Below, one piece after another: positions 28,975-38,617 of a DNA stretch of 64,000 nucleotides. The stretch spans positions 806,001-870,000 of the forward strand of contig NZ_VDEZ01000002.1 of the NCBI RefSeq assembly GCF_017922435.1. The letters are read 5' to 3'. The notes below the pieces were generated by a model that saw only the letters and a list, made by a program, of their open reading frames with translations, was not told the origin of the DNA and searched no databases. The number at the start of each line of letters is the position of its first letter. Position 1 is the first letter of the stretch. This DNA is from Thalassospira sp. ER-Se-21-Dark. Lineage in GTDB: Bacteria > Pseudomonadota > Alphaproteobacteria > Rhodospirillales > Thalassospiraceae. Position numbers and translations under genes: made by a program.

Positions 28975-29093
28975 TTTGAAATCCGGCAACAGAAATCGGT
29001 GCCCTTTTGACCGTCAGGCCTTTAAACTGTCATAAACAACACCTAATCTCATAGAATAGTTCTCTTTGATGTGACCGGGACTGATCGGATCAA

Positions 29094-29834
29094 ATGACAG
29101 TTAATCAGCGGCGCTTGACCCAGCACTATTTTATGACCGCACCGATGCCGTGCCCATACCTGCCCGGCCGGTTCGAACGTAAACTGGTCACCGAACTGCG
29201 CGGGCCCGAGGCCAACAACGTCCATGATCTTTTGTCGCGTGCAGGCTTTCGCCGCAGCCACTCCATTGCCTATCTGCCGGCCTGCAGTGATTGCAATGCC
29301 TGTATTCCGGTTCGCGTCCGCTGTGACGGGTTCGAACCCAGCCGGTCCTTCCGCCGCATCAAGAACAGAAACAGCGATCTTGTCCGCAAGGTAATGCCAC
29401 CGTCCGCGACCCAAGAACAATATCAGCTGTTTAGCACCTATCAGGATGCCCGACATGGCAATGGTGACATGGCGCGCATGGATGCCCGTGATTACCGCGC
29501 AATGATCGAAGACAGCACTGTGGAAACCTCGATCTTCGAATATCGCCGGGATGATGACAGCCTGATTGCTGTCGCACTGGTTGATATTCTGGCCGACGGA
29601 CTGTCTGCTGTTTACAGCTTCTTTGACCCGGAAGAAGACCGTCGCGGACTGGGCACTTACATCGTGCTTGATCTGATCGACGAAGCCAGAATGCTCTCCC
29701 TTCCGCATGTCTATCTCGGCTACTGGATCGGCGATTGCCGCAAGATGTCCTATAAGATGCGCTTCCAGCCCCTTGAAGGCTTCCGCGATGGCCAGTGGGT
29801 CTCGATGGAAGACGCTGATAGCGACGCCGACTAA
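29094..29834 (+). CDS. bpt: Aspartate/glutamate leucyltransferase (Bpt)
   Basis: Bpt attaches leucine from Leu-tRNA to proteins that start with Asp or Glu, marking them for ClpS/ClpAP degradation (N-end rule). The 246-residue protein has the N-terminal Cys cluster PACSDCNACIPVRV and the C-terminal GNAT-like part with YSFFDPEEDRRGLGTYIVLD and YLGYWIGDCRKMSYK, both diagnostic of the ATE/Bpt family. It is often labelled arginyltransferase. It stands alone, between motB and the TRAP binding-protein gene. Confidence 0.94.
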   Translation: MTVNQRRLTQHYFMTAPMPCPYLPGRFERKLVTELRGPEANNVHDLLSRAGFRRSHSIAYLPACSDCNACIPVRVRCDGFEPSRSFRRIKNRNSDLVRKVMPPSATQEQYQLFSTYQDARHGNGDMARMDARDYRAMIEDSTVETSIFEYRRDDDSLIAVALVDILADGLSAVYSFFDPEEDRRGLGTYIVLDLIDEARMLSLPHVYLGYWIGDCRKMSYKMRFQPLEGFRDGQWVSMEDADSDAD

Positions 29835-30018
29835 GCTGTAAAAGTTCCCGTTCTGCACCAATTGCGCGAACCACTTTCCCCAATTAGACTAAAGTACCAT
29901 ACAACAACTCGATCCTCGGTTGCCTGCCCGTAAAGACGCATATAAGCTTCGTCTCAAAGCTGATCATCCAGCTTTTACAGATAAATCATGAGCTTGCATC
30001 TTTGGGAGGTTGTAACCA

Positions 30019-31113
30019 ATGAAACGTCGCCAATTTCTTTCCGGCGCTGCCGTAGCAGGTGCGACTGCTGCTGCCGCGTCAACTTTCGCCAAACCGGCAA
30101 TTGCCCAGGACGTCCGCGAATGGCGGATGGTCACCACCTGGCCGAAAAACTTTCCGGGCCTTGGCACCGGCGCAAACCTTCTTGCTGAATACATCACCAA
30201 GGCATCCGAAGGTCGCCTGAAAGTTACCGTTTTTGGCGCAGGTGAAATTGTTCCAGCATTCGAAGCCATCGACGCTGTTGGCAACGGCACCGTCGAAATG
30301 GGCCACGGCGCGCCTTACTACTGGAAAGGCAAAGTCGACGCGACCCAGTATATCGCAGCAATGCCGTTCGGACTGAACGCACAGGAACAGAATGCCTGGT
30401 TCCAGTGGGGTGGCGGTCAGGAACTGGCTGATAAGGTCTATGCGGAACTGAACTGTAAGTTCTTCCCGTCGGGCAACACCGGCACCCAGATGGGTGGCTG
30501 GTTCAACAAGGAAATGAACACCATTGACGACTATAAAGGTCTGAAAATGCGTATTCCGGGCCTTGGTGGCGAAGTTGTCAAAGCCGCTGGTGCCAACGTT
30601 GTGAACCTTCCGGGCGGCGAAATTCCGCCTGCACTGCAGTCGGGCGCGATTGACGCAACCGAATGGGTTGGTCCGTACAACGATCTGGCCTTTGGTCTCT
30701 ATAAATCGGCCAAATACTACTACTATCCGGGCTGGCACGAGCCGGCGACCGTTCTCGACAACTTCATCAACCTGGATGCATGGAATGCACTCCCGGATGA
30801 TCTCAAAGCCATTGTCGAGCAGGCAAACCGTGCTGTGAACCAGATGGTTCTGTCCGAATTCACCGCGCGTAACGTTCAGGCACTCGACACCCTGCGTAAC
30901 AAGCACGGCGTTGATGTTCGTCCGTTCTCTGACGACATTCTGACCGGCCTTGGCAAACTGTCGGGCGAAGTTCTGCGTGACCTGGTTTCGTCGAACCCGC
31001 TGTCGCAGGAAGTCTTCGAAAGCCTTATCGCCTTCCGTACCCAGTCGATCGCATGGTCGAAATTCTCGGAAGCGGCATTCGCACAGGCACGTGTTCTGCC
31101 GTTCAAATACTAA
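30019..31113 (+). CDS. TRAP transporter substrate-binding protein (DctP/TakP-like)
   Basis: This is the periplasmic binding protein of a tripartite ATP-independent transporter. The 364-residue precursor has a Tat signal, KRRQFLSGAAVAGA, ending near AIAQ at residue 30, so it is exported folded. GLKMRIPGLGGEVVKAAGA and IPPALQSGAIDATEWVGP are the family's ligand-binding segments. Sequence style is that of the 2-oxoacid/lactate-binding subgroup, so oxoacids or lactate are the best guess. A GGGAGG ribosome binding site precedes the ATG. The membrane subunits lie just downstream but on the opposite strand. Confidence 0.9.
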   Translation: MKRRQFLSGAAVAGATAAAASTFAKPAIAQDVREWRMVTTWPKNFPGLGTGANLLAEYITKASEGRLKVTVFGAGEIVPAFEAIDAVGNGTVEMGHGAPYYWKGKVDATQYIAAMPFGLNAQEQNAWFQWGGGQELADKVYAELNCKFFPSGNTGTQMGGWFNKEMNTIDDYKGLKMRIPGLGGEVVKAAGANVVNLPGGEIPPALQSGAIDATEWVGPYNDLAFGLYKSAKYYYYPGWHEPATVLDNFINLDAWNALPDDLKAIVEQANRAVNQMVLSEFTARNVQALDTLRNKHGVDVRPFSDDILTGLGKLSGEVLRDLVSSNPLSQEVFESLIAFRTQSIAWSKFSEAAFAQARVLPFKY

Positions 31114-31136
31114 GTTCTCCGAATTCGGAAAACGAC

Positions 31137-31164
31137 AAAGGGCTGGCAATTGCCAGCCCTTTTT
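31137..31164. terminator. Terminator after the TRAP binding-protein gene
   Basis: AAAGGGCTGGC and GCCAGCCCTTT form a perfect 11-bp stem with an AATT loop, T-run on the right. Confidence 0.88.
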
Positions 31165-31205
31165 ATTTGGCCTGCTCCAAACTTGTCAGAGCCGGCCACT
31201 GAAAC

Positions 31206-31235
31206 AAAAAAGGCACCCATCACGGGTGCCTTTTT
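31206..31235. terminator. Terminator after the TRAP permease genes
   Basis: AAAAAAGGCACCC and GGGTGCCTTTTT pair around ATCAC, with A and T tracts on both sides. It lies 25 bases after the large permease stop on the minus strand. Confidence 0.88.
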
Positions 31236-31260
31236 CTTTGATGATATATCGCCGTCGTTC

Positions 31261-32634
31261 TTAGAACAGAACGCTCGGAAGCCAGGTTGCCAACCACGGG
31301 AAGGCAGCCACAAGGCACAGACCAAGCATCTGGATAACCACGAACGGTACAATCCCGCGATAGATATCCCACGTCTTGATCGCCGCCGGGGCCACACCAC
31401 GCAGATAGAACAGCGCAAAGCCGAATGGCGGTGTCAGGAAGCTGGTCTGAAGGTTGATCGCAATCATCACACCCAGCCAGACCGGATCGACATCAAGCTT
31501 AAGCAGGATCGGACCGACAATCGGAATCACAACGAACACGATCTCGATGAAGTCGAGGAAGAAGCCCATGACGAACATCAGCAACATCACGACCAGCATC
31601 GCACTGAACACACCACCCGGAAGGTTGTGCAGCAGTTCTTCAACCAGATGATCACCACCCAGACCACGGAACACCAGCGAGAACACCGACGCACCCAGAA
31701 GGATGACAAACACCATCGCGCTGACCTGAACCGTCTGGCGCACCACATGGCGCAGCACAGGCATATCAAGGCGGCGATAGAATGCAGCCAGAATGGTCGC
31801 ACCGACCGAGCCAAATGCCGCGGATTCCGTCGGCGTTGCAATCCCGGTCAGGATGGAGCCCAGAACCGCCACAATCAGCAATGCCGGCGGCAGCAATGCA
31901 CGCAGTACTTCACCCCAAAGGCCTGCCGGGCGTTTGCCCTCGACCAGTGCCGGTGCTGATTCCGGATCAATCAGGGATTTGATGATGATCCAGCCGATAT
32001 AAAGCCCAACCAGCATAATTCCCGGAATGAAGGCACCGGCAAACAGATCCATCACCGAAATCGGTTCCGGTGCCCAGTTGCCCAGCGCACGCTGCGCTTC
32101 GGCATAAGCCCCCTGCAGGATATCACCCAGCAGAACCAGAACAATCGACGGCGGAATGATCTGACCCAGCGTACCCGATGCACAGATCACACCGGTCGAC
32201 AGTTTCGGATCATAACCGGCTTTTTGCATCGCCGGCAGGCTGAGCAAGCCCATGGTCACAACCGTCGCACCGACAATACCGGTCGATGCCGCCAGCAACA
32301 TACCAACGATCACGACCGAAATGCCAAGGCCGCCACGCATGGTGCCAAACAGCATGCCCATGGTGGTCAGAAGCTTCTCGGCGATCCGTGCGCGTTCAAG
32401 CATGACGCCCATGAACACGAACAACGGGATCGCAACATAAAGCTCGTTGGTCATCACACCGAAATAGCGTGACGGCAAAGAGCCCAGAAGCGGCATATCG
32501 AATGTGCCCATGGCGTTGCCAATAAGCGCAAAAGCAAGACCGGTGCCCGCAAGTGAGAAAGCAACCGGAAAACCAAGAAGAAGCACGCCGCAAGCTACGG
32601 CGAACATCACCAGGCTAAGAATTTCCCCCGTCAT
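31261..32634 (-). CDS. TRAP transporter large permease (DctM)
   Basis: The large membrane subunit carries out ion-coupled transport. The 457-residue protein has 12 or more hydrophobic helices and the DctM patterns GGLGISVVIVGMLLAASTGIVGATVV and DFIEIVFVVIPIVGPI. Its ATG overlaps the stop of the small permease gene (TGATG), so the two subunits are coupled. It converges with the binding-protein gene. Confidence 0.93.
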   Translation of the reverse strand: MTGEILSLVMFAVACGVLLLGFPVAFSLAGTGLAFALIGNAMGTFDMPLLGSLPSRYFGVMTNELYVAIPLFVFMGVMLERARIAEKLLTTMGMLFGTMRGGLGISVVIVGMLLAASTGIVGATVVTMGLLSLPAMQKAGYDPKLSTGVICASGTLGQIIPPSIVLVLLGDILQGAYAEAQRALGNWAPEPISVMDLFAGAFIPGIMLVGLYIGWIIIKSLIDPESAPALVEGKRPAGLWGEVLRALLPPALLIVAVLGSILTGIATPTESAAFGSVGATILAAFYRRLDMPVLRHVVRQTVQVSAMVFVILLGASVFSLVFRGLGGDHLVEELLHNLPGGVFSAMLVVMLLMFVMGFFLDFIEIVFVVIPIVGPILLKLDVDPVWLGVMIAINLQTSFLTPPFGFALFYLRGVAPAAIKTWDIYRGIVPFVVIQMLGLCLVAAFPWLATWLPSVLF

Positions 32635-33179
32635 CAGACGCCCTCGTGCTCTTCTTCTTTGATTTCAAATTCTTTGTGACCGGTCAGGACCAGAACACTG
32701 CGCGCTGCCAAAGACAGCCCCTGCAGCAGCATCAGGACACCAAAGACCAAAATCACAGACTTATACAGGAACAATCCCGGAAGCCCGCCGGTTTCATGCG
32801 ATCCTTCCAGGCGGTGCCAGCTCGTGACAACGTAAGGATAGCTGTACATCAGGATCATGATGACAACGGGCGCAAGCAGGAACAGCGAACCAAAAAGGTC
32901 TACCCATGCCTTGTAGCGCGCAGATGCCGGACGATAGAAAACGTCAACACGCACATGCCCCCCATGCAGCAGCGTGTAACCCGCGCCGACCATGAACATG
33001 ATGCCGTAAAGCCACATATAGCTTTCCTGCATCGACACCCAGCCGACCGCAAAGCCATAACGCAACGTTGCCACCAAAAATGTGATCACCACCATGGGGA
33101 TCACCAGCCAGGCTACTCCGCGTCCGATCCAGTCATTAAGACTGTCGACGGCGCGGACGAAATTTCCCAGAAATCTCAC
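32634..33179 (-). CDS. TRAP transporter small permease (DctQ)
   Basis: The 181-residue membrane protein has four hydrophobic helices and the DctQ pattern: VGWVSMQESYMWLYGIMFMVGAGYTLLHGGHVRVDVF. It forms a complex with DctM. It is first in its two-gene operon and lies 237 bp from the convergent end of parC on its other side. Confidence 0.92.
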   Translation of the reverse strand: MRFLGNFVRAVDSLNDWIGRGVAWLVIPMVVITFLVATLRYGFAVGWVSMQESYMWLYGIMFMVGAGYTLLHGGHVRVDVFYRPASARYKAWVDLFGSLFLLAPVVIMILMYSYPYVVTSWHRLEGSHETGGLPGLFLYKSVILVFGVLMLLQGLSLAARSVLVLTGHKEFEIKEEEHEGV

Positions 33180-33362
33180 TTTTCACTCCCAAGCCCTTTT
33201 TTGAATCTCACAGGAAAATTGCGGGCTTCCTGTTAAACAGGTTGGGAAGTTACAGATTAACCACCGAAAACGCTATATCTTTTGCACCGAATTTCGGCCA
33301 TTTCTGCCGGGAAATGCAACAAATCACAGGCAGTGCATCAATTTTCGTCATTCAGGCAAAGA

Positions 33363-33395
33363 AAAAGCCGGATGGCTTGGCACCATCCGGCTTTT
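33363..33395. terminator. Terminator of parC
   Basis: AAAAGCCGGATGG and CCATCCGGCTTTT form a perfect 13-bp stem with a 7-base loop, 21 bases after the parC stop on the minus strand. Confidence 0.9.
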
Positions 33396-33416
33396 ATCAA
33401 GGCGTTTTAACACCCG

Positions 33417-35660
33417 TTATTCAAACTTGTTGGACCGCGGGAAGCCATTTGGCGGCAGGCGCCCTGCCCCCGCCCGTTTGCCAATCCATTCGGCCAATTC
33501 GGTCACAGTCCGGGTACGACCTTCGCTGCCACCCATCGTCCAGCTAAGACCTTCTTCAAGGTTAAACAAGATAAGGTCGGAAAGCCCGCCTTGGCGATAT
33601 TTCTGCAGGATCACACCGCGGCCACGCGTCATTTCCGGAATTTCCGAAACCGGATAAATCAGCAATTTGCGATTATCGCCCAGAACGGCAACATGGTCTT
33701 GCTCAACCGGCAGGAAGATCTTGGCAACTTCACCAGTTCCAAGGTTAAGCACCTGTTTGCCGTTTTTGGTCTGCGCAACCACTTCTTTCTCGGCCACCAG
33801 GAAGCCACGTCCACCGGAACTTGCCACCAGAAGGTTACGGCCTTCCTTGTGCACCACCATCGAAACAATGTCATGTTCCTGCGGCAGGTCGATGGACAGA
33901 CGGATCGGCTCCCCATGACCACGCCCGCCCGGCAGTTTGTCACACGACATGGTGTAGCAACGCCCGGCCGTCGACAGGATCAGAAGCTTGTCGGTGGTGA
34001 ATGCCTTAAGCGCAAAGCGATGCTCGTCACCATCCTTGAACTTCAGGTCGCTGATATCCGCAACATGACCCTTAAGCGCACGCACCCAGCCCATTTTCGA
34101 ACAGATCACCGTAATCGGTTCACGTTCGATCAATGCTTCCAGCGGAACTTCGATTTCTTCCGGTGCATCGCCAATCTCGGTGCGGCGCTTGCCAATGGCA
34201 GTTTTCTTGCCAAAGTTTTCACGCATCACTTCAATCTCGTCGCGGATTTTCTCCCAACGCAGGCTTTCGCTGGCCAGAAGTGCTTCAAGGCCCTGCTTTT
34301 CCTCGGTCAGTTTGGCATGCTCGTTCTTGATTTCCATCTCTTCGAGCTTGCGCAAAGACCGCAGACGCATGTTAAGGATCGCATCGGCCTGCACTTCGGT
34401 CAGGTCAAACGCCTTCATCAGGGCGTTTTTCGGCTCATCCTCATAACGGATGATCCGGATCACTTCATCAAGGTTCAGATAGGCAACAAGATAGCCTTCC
34501 AACACCTCAAGACGATGATTGATCTTGGCCAAGCGATGGTTGGAACGACGGATCAGAACATCCTGACGATGCGCCAGGAATGCGCGCAGAACTTCGCGCA
34601 GGTTCATCACACGTGGCGTGTTGTCGCCGTCCAGAACGTTCATGTTCAAGCCAAACCGGATTTCCAGCTCGGTATTCTTGAACAGCATTTCCATCAGGTG
34701 TTCCGGCTCAACCGCACGGGTACGCGGCTCCAGAACCAGACGAATGATATCGGTCGACTCATCGCGCACATCGTTCAAAAGCGGCAATTTCTTTGCCACC
34801 ATCAGATCGGCGATCCGTTCAACCAGCTTGGCTTTCTGAACCTGATAGGGAATTTCGGTAATCACCACCTGATAAAGACCGTGGCTAAGCTTCTCGACTT
34901 CCCATTTCGCACGCAGGCGGAATGAACCACGCCCGGTCGCATAGGCTTCCAGAATGTTTTCACGCGGCTCGACCAGAACACCACCGGTCGGGAAATCCGG
35001 ACCCGGCACGCAACGCACAAGCTGCGCAATCGAGGTTTCCGGATCATCAATCAGCTTGATCAGGGCCGTGCAAAGCTCGCCGGCATTGTGCGGCGGAATG
35101 TTCGTCGCCATACCCACGGCAATGCCCGAGGCCCCATTGGCCAAAAGGTTCGGGAAAGCAGCCGGCATCACAACCGGTTCTTTTTCTTCGCCGTCATAGG
35201 TCGGTCGAAAATCAACAGCATCTTCGTCAAGGCCATCCATCAACGCCGCGGCAACCGCTGTCATGCGGGCCTCGGTGTAACGCATTGCCGCAGCATTATC
35301 GCCGTCAATGTTGCCGAAGTTGCCCTGACCATCAACAAGCGGATAACGAACCGCAAAATCCTGTGCCAGACGTACCAGCGCGTCATAGACCGACTGATCA
35401 CCATGCGGGTGATATTTACCGATCACGTCACCGACAACACGCGCACATTTCTTGAACCCCTGTTCCGGGTTCAGTTTAAGCTGACGCATGGCGTAAAGAA
35501 GACGACGATGCACTGGCTTGAGGCCATCACGCACATCAGGCAGGGAACGCGACATGATTGTCGACATCGCATAGGCGAGATATCGTTCGCTCAGCGCGTC
35601 TGCAAGCCGGGTTTCCCGGATTTGTCCGGCACTGGCCGGATCGAAAGTCTTGGTGCTCAT
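33417..35660 (-). CDS. parC: DNA topoisomerase IV subunit A
   Basis: ParC cuts and rejoins DNA in topoisomerase IV, which separates replicated chromosomes. The 747-residue protein has the catalytic Tyr128 ([11 protein letters not shown]), the DNA-gate segment [19 protein letters not shown], and a C-terminal beta-pinwheel with six blade-like repeats from about residue 500. It lacks the GyrA-box typical of gyrase A. At the quinolone-contact serine of E. coli ParC (Ser80) it has Gln89. parE is not in the window. Confidence 0.95.
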   Translation of the reverse strand: MSTKTFDPASAGQIRETRLADALSERYLAYAMSTIMSRSLPDVRDGLKPVHRRLLYAMRQLKLNPEQGFKKCARVVGDVIGKYHPHGDQSVYDALVRLAQDFAVRYPLVDGQGNFGNIDGDNAAAMRYTEARMTAVAAALMDGLDEDAVDFRPTYDGEEKEPVVMPAAFPNLLANGASGIAVGMATNIPPHNAGELCTALIKLIDDPETSIAQLVRCVPGPDFPTGGVLVEPRENILEAYATGRGSFRLRAKWEVEKLSHGLYQVVITEIPYQVQKAKLVERIADLMVAKKLPLLNDVRDESTDIIRLVLEPRTRAVEPEHLMEMLFKNTELEIRFGLNMNVLDGDNTPRVMNLREVLRAFLAHRQDVLIRRSNHRLAKINHRLEVLEGYLVAYLNLDEVIRIIRYEDEPKNALMKAFDLTEVQADAILNMRLRSLRKLEEMEIKNEHAKLTEEKQGLEALLASESLRWEKIRDEIEVMRENFGKKTAIGKRRTEIGDAPEEIEVPLEALIEREPITVICSKMGWVRALKGHVADISDLKFKDGDEHRFALKAFTTDKLLILSTAGRCYTMSCDKLPGGRGHGEPIRLSIDLPQEHDIVSMVVHKEGRNLLVASSGGRGFLVAEKEVVAQTKNGKQVLNLGTGEVAKIFLPVEQDHVAVLGDNRKLLIYPVSEIPEMTRGRGVILQKYRQGGLSDLILFNLEEGLSWTMGGSEGRTRTVTELAEWIGKRAGAGRLPPNGFPRSNKFE

Positions 35661-35790
35661 GAACGATTTTTCTTGTTGCTTGTCAAAATGGACATGTGCA
35701 AGTGCGTTCGGACCCGAACACCTTACGTTATTGGCAACATACTACGCCGGGCATGGTCTTGGTCAACATATGGCGCGCAAATTGCCGAAT

Positions 35791-36546
35791 TTATTTTTCT
35801 GCTCCGATATCCGTGCGCCAGACATGGCTGACAAGACGGTCGCGCGCGGCAACAGGTTTGATGCCTTTTGCCTCGAAAATATCACGATGGATGAAAAAGC
35901 CGGTCAGTTTCAGACCATCGCGCAACTGTTCTGATAAAGACATTTCCTTGCGCGATTGAGACGCCCGACCAGAAGCAAGAAAGGCTGGCAATGGCAACAT
36001 CCGGTCACGATACGCCTGCCCTGATGCCTCGCCAACCGCACGGCCGCTTTTGGGGGATACAAAGGCAAGGTTTTCGGCCTCGTTGGTCGCGGCACATCGA
36101 TCCAGTGCCAAGCCATAACCAAGCTCTTCCAGTAACCCGACTTCCCAACGGATATAGGCAGGCAACCATTGCTCGGACTTGAGTGCCGAAATCAACGCGA
36201 CGGTCCCGCAATACAGATCCGGATGGGCCTCGCGTTCCGGAAGTGTTGCATCAAGCATCGCACAGGCCGAACTCATCGCCATCAAGGGGCCAGCATGCAA
36301 CAAAAGGTCTGCGGCATGCGCCCCGGTCAATTCACAGCGAAATTGCCCAAGATGCTCGGCCAACCGGGCGGACCATCCCACCCGGATTTCATTACCGGGT
36401 TCAAGGGTGCCACGCATGGATTTGCTGGTCGCGCCGCGTACCAGACCGGCATGGCGGCCATAATCACGGGTCAGGACAGAAAGACGGACTGAATTTTCAC
36501 CCAGCTTGCGTGTCGAAAGAACGATACCGTCATCCCGCCAATCCAT
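35791..36546 (-). CDS. recO: DNA repair protein RecO
   Basis: RecO loads RecA at gaps with RecR and RecF and anneals single strands. The 251-residue protein starts MDWRDDGIVLSTRKLGENS with the N-terminal OB fold (residues 1-80) followed by the helical domain with the LEELGYGLALDRCAAT pattern near residues 143-158. It is the last gene of the lepB-rnc-era-recO cluster. Its ATG lies 10 bases beyond the stop of the small membrane protein gene upstream. Confidence 0.93.
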   Translation of the reverse strand: MDWRDDGIVLSTRKLGENSVRLSVLTRDYGRHAGLVRGATSKSMRGTLEPGNEIRVGWSARLAEHLGQFRCELTGAHAADLLLHAGPLMAMSSACAMLDATLPEREAHPDLYCGTVALISALKSEQWLPAYIRWEVGLLEELGYGLALDRCAATNEAENLAFVSPKSGRAVGEASGQAYRDRMLPLPAFLASGRASQSRKEMSLSEQLRDGLKLTGFFIHRDIFEAKGIKPVAARDRLVSHVWRTDIGAEK

Positions 36547-36555
36547 CAGCGTACC

Positions 36556-36723
36556 CTAAAAAAATCCGCTGGGCACAATTAGGCGAGTTACTAGGAAAAA
36601 GAACCCAAGCAGACAGGACGCCAAACTGAACAACGCCAAACCGAACACAACCTTGCGCAGGATCGGGCGGTTCGGGATTTCTTCGATGGCATCAGACAGC
36701 GGATCAGATGAGTCATTACGCAT
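36556..36723 (-). CDS. Membrane microprotein between era and recO (55 residues)
   Basis: The 55-residue product has a polar acidic start (MRNDSSDPLSDAIEEIPNRP) and one strong hydrophobic helix, about residues 25-50, with FGLALFSLASCLLGFFFLV. Its ATG shares a base with the TAA of the upstream small gene (TAATG), and its stop lies 10 bases before recO, so it fits a translationally coupled operon gene. I do not recognise a family. It is too short for most gene finders. Confidence 0.65.
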   Translation of the reverse strand: MRNDSSDPLSDAIEEIPNRPILRKVVFGLALFSLASCLLGFFFLVTRLIVPSGFF

Positions 36724-36953
36724 TAGGTCGGGCCTCCACCCGTCATGCGCCAGAACAGGCCCAGCACAAAGACGGCGATCGCGATCAGAAGTGCAATCAG
36801 GTTAAGCGGTTTGTGCAGGAACGATTTTTCACGTTGCACAGACGCACTGGAATTGCGGTTACGGAACGGACGTCTGGCGACGCGCGCAACAATCATTGCG
36901 GCAGCAGCGCCAACAATGATCATGACAATTCCCCAGACGGACCCGATTTCCAT
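36723..36953 (-). CDS. Small two-helix membrane protein between era and recO (76 residues)
   Basis: The product has two hydrophobic helices (about residues 5-25 and 48-68) with a basic loop between them (RVARRPFRNRNSS). It starts 49 bases after the era stop and overlaps the next microprotein by one base. No known motif is visible. Position suggests transcription with lepB-rnc-era; function unknown. Confidence 0.65.
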   Translation of the reverse strand: MEIGSVWGIVMIIVGAAAAMIVARVARRPFRNRNSSASVQREKSFLHKPLNLIALLIAIAVFVLGLFWRMTGGGPT

Positions 36954-37002
36954 TACTTACCCGGCAATTTGTGGTCACTCGATATGGGACCAGTCAACGC
37001 GA

Positions 37003-37944
37003 TCAGGCGTTGTGATCAAGCCCCCACATGGCAAAGCGGTTGGGATCATCTCCCCAGTTTTCACGCACCTTCACAAACAGGAACAAATGTACCCGGCGTT
37101 CGAAAATGGCTTCAAGCTCCTTGCGCGCATCGCTGCCAAGCGCCTTGATACGTTTACCGCCCTTGCCAAGGATGATCGCCTTCTGGCCCTCACGCTCGAC
37201 AAAGATGGTCTGTTCAAGCTTGACCGATCCATCTTTGCGCTCTTCCCAAAGCTCGGTCTCTACCGTTGCCGAATAAGGAAGTTCCTGCTGAAGCTGGTAA
37301 TAAAGCTTTTCACGGGTAATTTCAGCCGCAAGCAGTCGCAGCGGCATATCCGAAACATCGTCTTCCGGGAACATCCACGGACCGTCCGGCATCTTGGCGG
37401 CAAGGAAATTCACCAGATCCTGCGTACCCGCACCCTTCTTGGCCGAAATCATAAAGACGTCGGTAAAGACTTCGTGGGCAAACAGGTCCTGCGACAAACG
37501 CAGAAGCTTTTCCTTGTCCGACACCTTGTCGACCTTGTTCAACGCCAGGATCGCCTTGCGGTTCTGTTCCTTAAGCGTCTTGATGATGGCCAGGTCCTCG
37601 TCCGTGATGCCGCTTCCGGCATCAATCACCAGAACAACAAGGTCCGCGTCATCCGCACCATTCCAGGCGGCCTTGACCATCGCGCGGTCAAGACGGCGTT
37701 TGGGCGCAAAGATGCCCGGCGTATCAATGAAAACAATCTGCGCGTCTTCGGTCATGACAATACCGCGCACGCGCGTTCGTGTCGTCTGGACCTTCGGCGA
37801 GACGATGGACACTTTCGTGCCAACCAACTGGTTCAAAAGTGTCGATTTGCCAGCATTCGGCGCACCAACGAGGGCCACAAAGCCACAACGTTGCTGATAA
37901 GGTAATCTGTCTTCGGCCACCGGTGTGGGAACCTCATTCATCAC
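37003..37944 (-). CDS. era: GTPase Era
   Basis: Era is a GTPase that binds 16S rRNA and aids 30S ribosome assembly. The 313-residue protein has G1 (GAPNAGKST, about residues 27-35), G3 (DTPG), G4 (NKVD) and a C-terminal KH domain with QKAIILGKGGKRIKALG. Its start overlaps the end of rnc by 11 bases. The first 15 residues before the G domain are a little longer than E. coli Era. Confidence 0.97.
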   Translation of the reverse strand: MMNEVPTPVAEDRLPYQQRCGFVALVGAPNAGKSTLLNQLVGTKVSIVSPKVQTTRTRVRGIVMTEDAQIVFIDTPGIFAPKRRLDRAMVKAAWNGADDADLVVLVIDAGSGITDEDLAIIKTLKEQNRKAILALNKVDKVSDKEKLLRLSQDLFAHEVFTDVFMISAKKGAGTQDLVNFLAAKMPDGPWMFPEDDVSDMPLRLLAAEITREKLYYQLQQELPYSATVETELWEERKDGSVKLEQTIFVEREGQKAIILGKGGKRIKALGSDARKELEAIFERRVHLFLFVKVRENWGDDPNRFAMWGLDHNA

Positions 37945-38617
37945 TAAGTTTATCCAACATCAATTTTGCGGCGAGTTGTTCCGCTTCGCGTTTCGATTTG
38001 CCTTCGGCACTGACACTGTCACCGTCGCCGGTCGTCAGTTCGATGGTAAATAACGGCGCGTGGGCCGGGCCTTCACGCCCGACCATCTCGTATTTCGGTA
38101 ACGGCTTGCCCCGCCCTTGCAGCCATTCCTGCAATTGCGTTTTGGCATCCTGCGGCGGCTTGTTGGCTTCATCCAAAAGCGGTGTCCACAGCTTTTCAAT
38201 AAAACGCCGTGCCGGTTCAAGACCACCATCAAGATAGAGTGCGGCAATCACCGCCTCCATGCAATCAGATAAAATCGCCGGATTGGTATCGGCCCCTGCT
38301 GCGCGTTCACCCTTGGCCATCTGGATGTGTTCACCCAGTTTGATCTGTTCTGCCACGCGCGCCAAAGTCTCGCGGCGCACCAGTGCGACAAACCGTTTGG
38401 CCATGGCACCTTCGCGCTCGCGCCCGAACCGGGTATAAAGCATTTCCGCCACGACAAGGCCCAGCACACGATCGCCAAGAAACTCAAGGCGCTCGTTGCC
38501 GCCGCTTAGCATATCCTTGCCCTTGGCGGCACTGCGATGGGTCAGTGCCACACGCAAAAGATCGGGATTGGAAAAACCGTGATCAATCTCGGCGATCACT
38601 GGCAGGCCGTCGCTCAT
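37934..38617 (-). CDS. rnc: Ribonuclease III
   Basis: RNase III cuts double-stranded RNA in rRNA and mRNA processing. The 227-residue protein contains the signature NERLEFLGDRVLGLVVAEML (residues about 41-60) with the acidic metal site, and a C-terminal double-stranded RNA-binding domain from about residue 155. It starts at a TGATG overlap with lepB and overlaps era by 11 bases. Confidence 0.97.
   Translation of the reverse strand: MSDGLPVIAEIDHGFSNPDLLRVALTHRSAAKGKDMLSGGNERLEFLGDRVLGLVVAEMLYTRFGREREGAMAKRFVALVRRETLARVAEQIKLGEHIQMAKGERAAGADTNPAILSDCMEAVIAALYLDGGLEPARRFIEKLWTPLLDEANKPPQDAKTQLQEWLQGRGKPLPKYEMVGREGPAHAPLFTIELTTGDGDSVSAEGKSKREAEQLAAKLMLDKLSDE

Noticed and set aside
33591-34925. 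444-codon plus-strand frame opposite parC
   Set aside because: ParC is clear on the minus strand with catalytic tyrosine; the other frame lacks a ribosome binding site and any family pattern.
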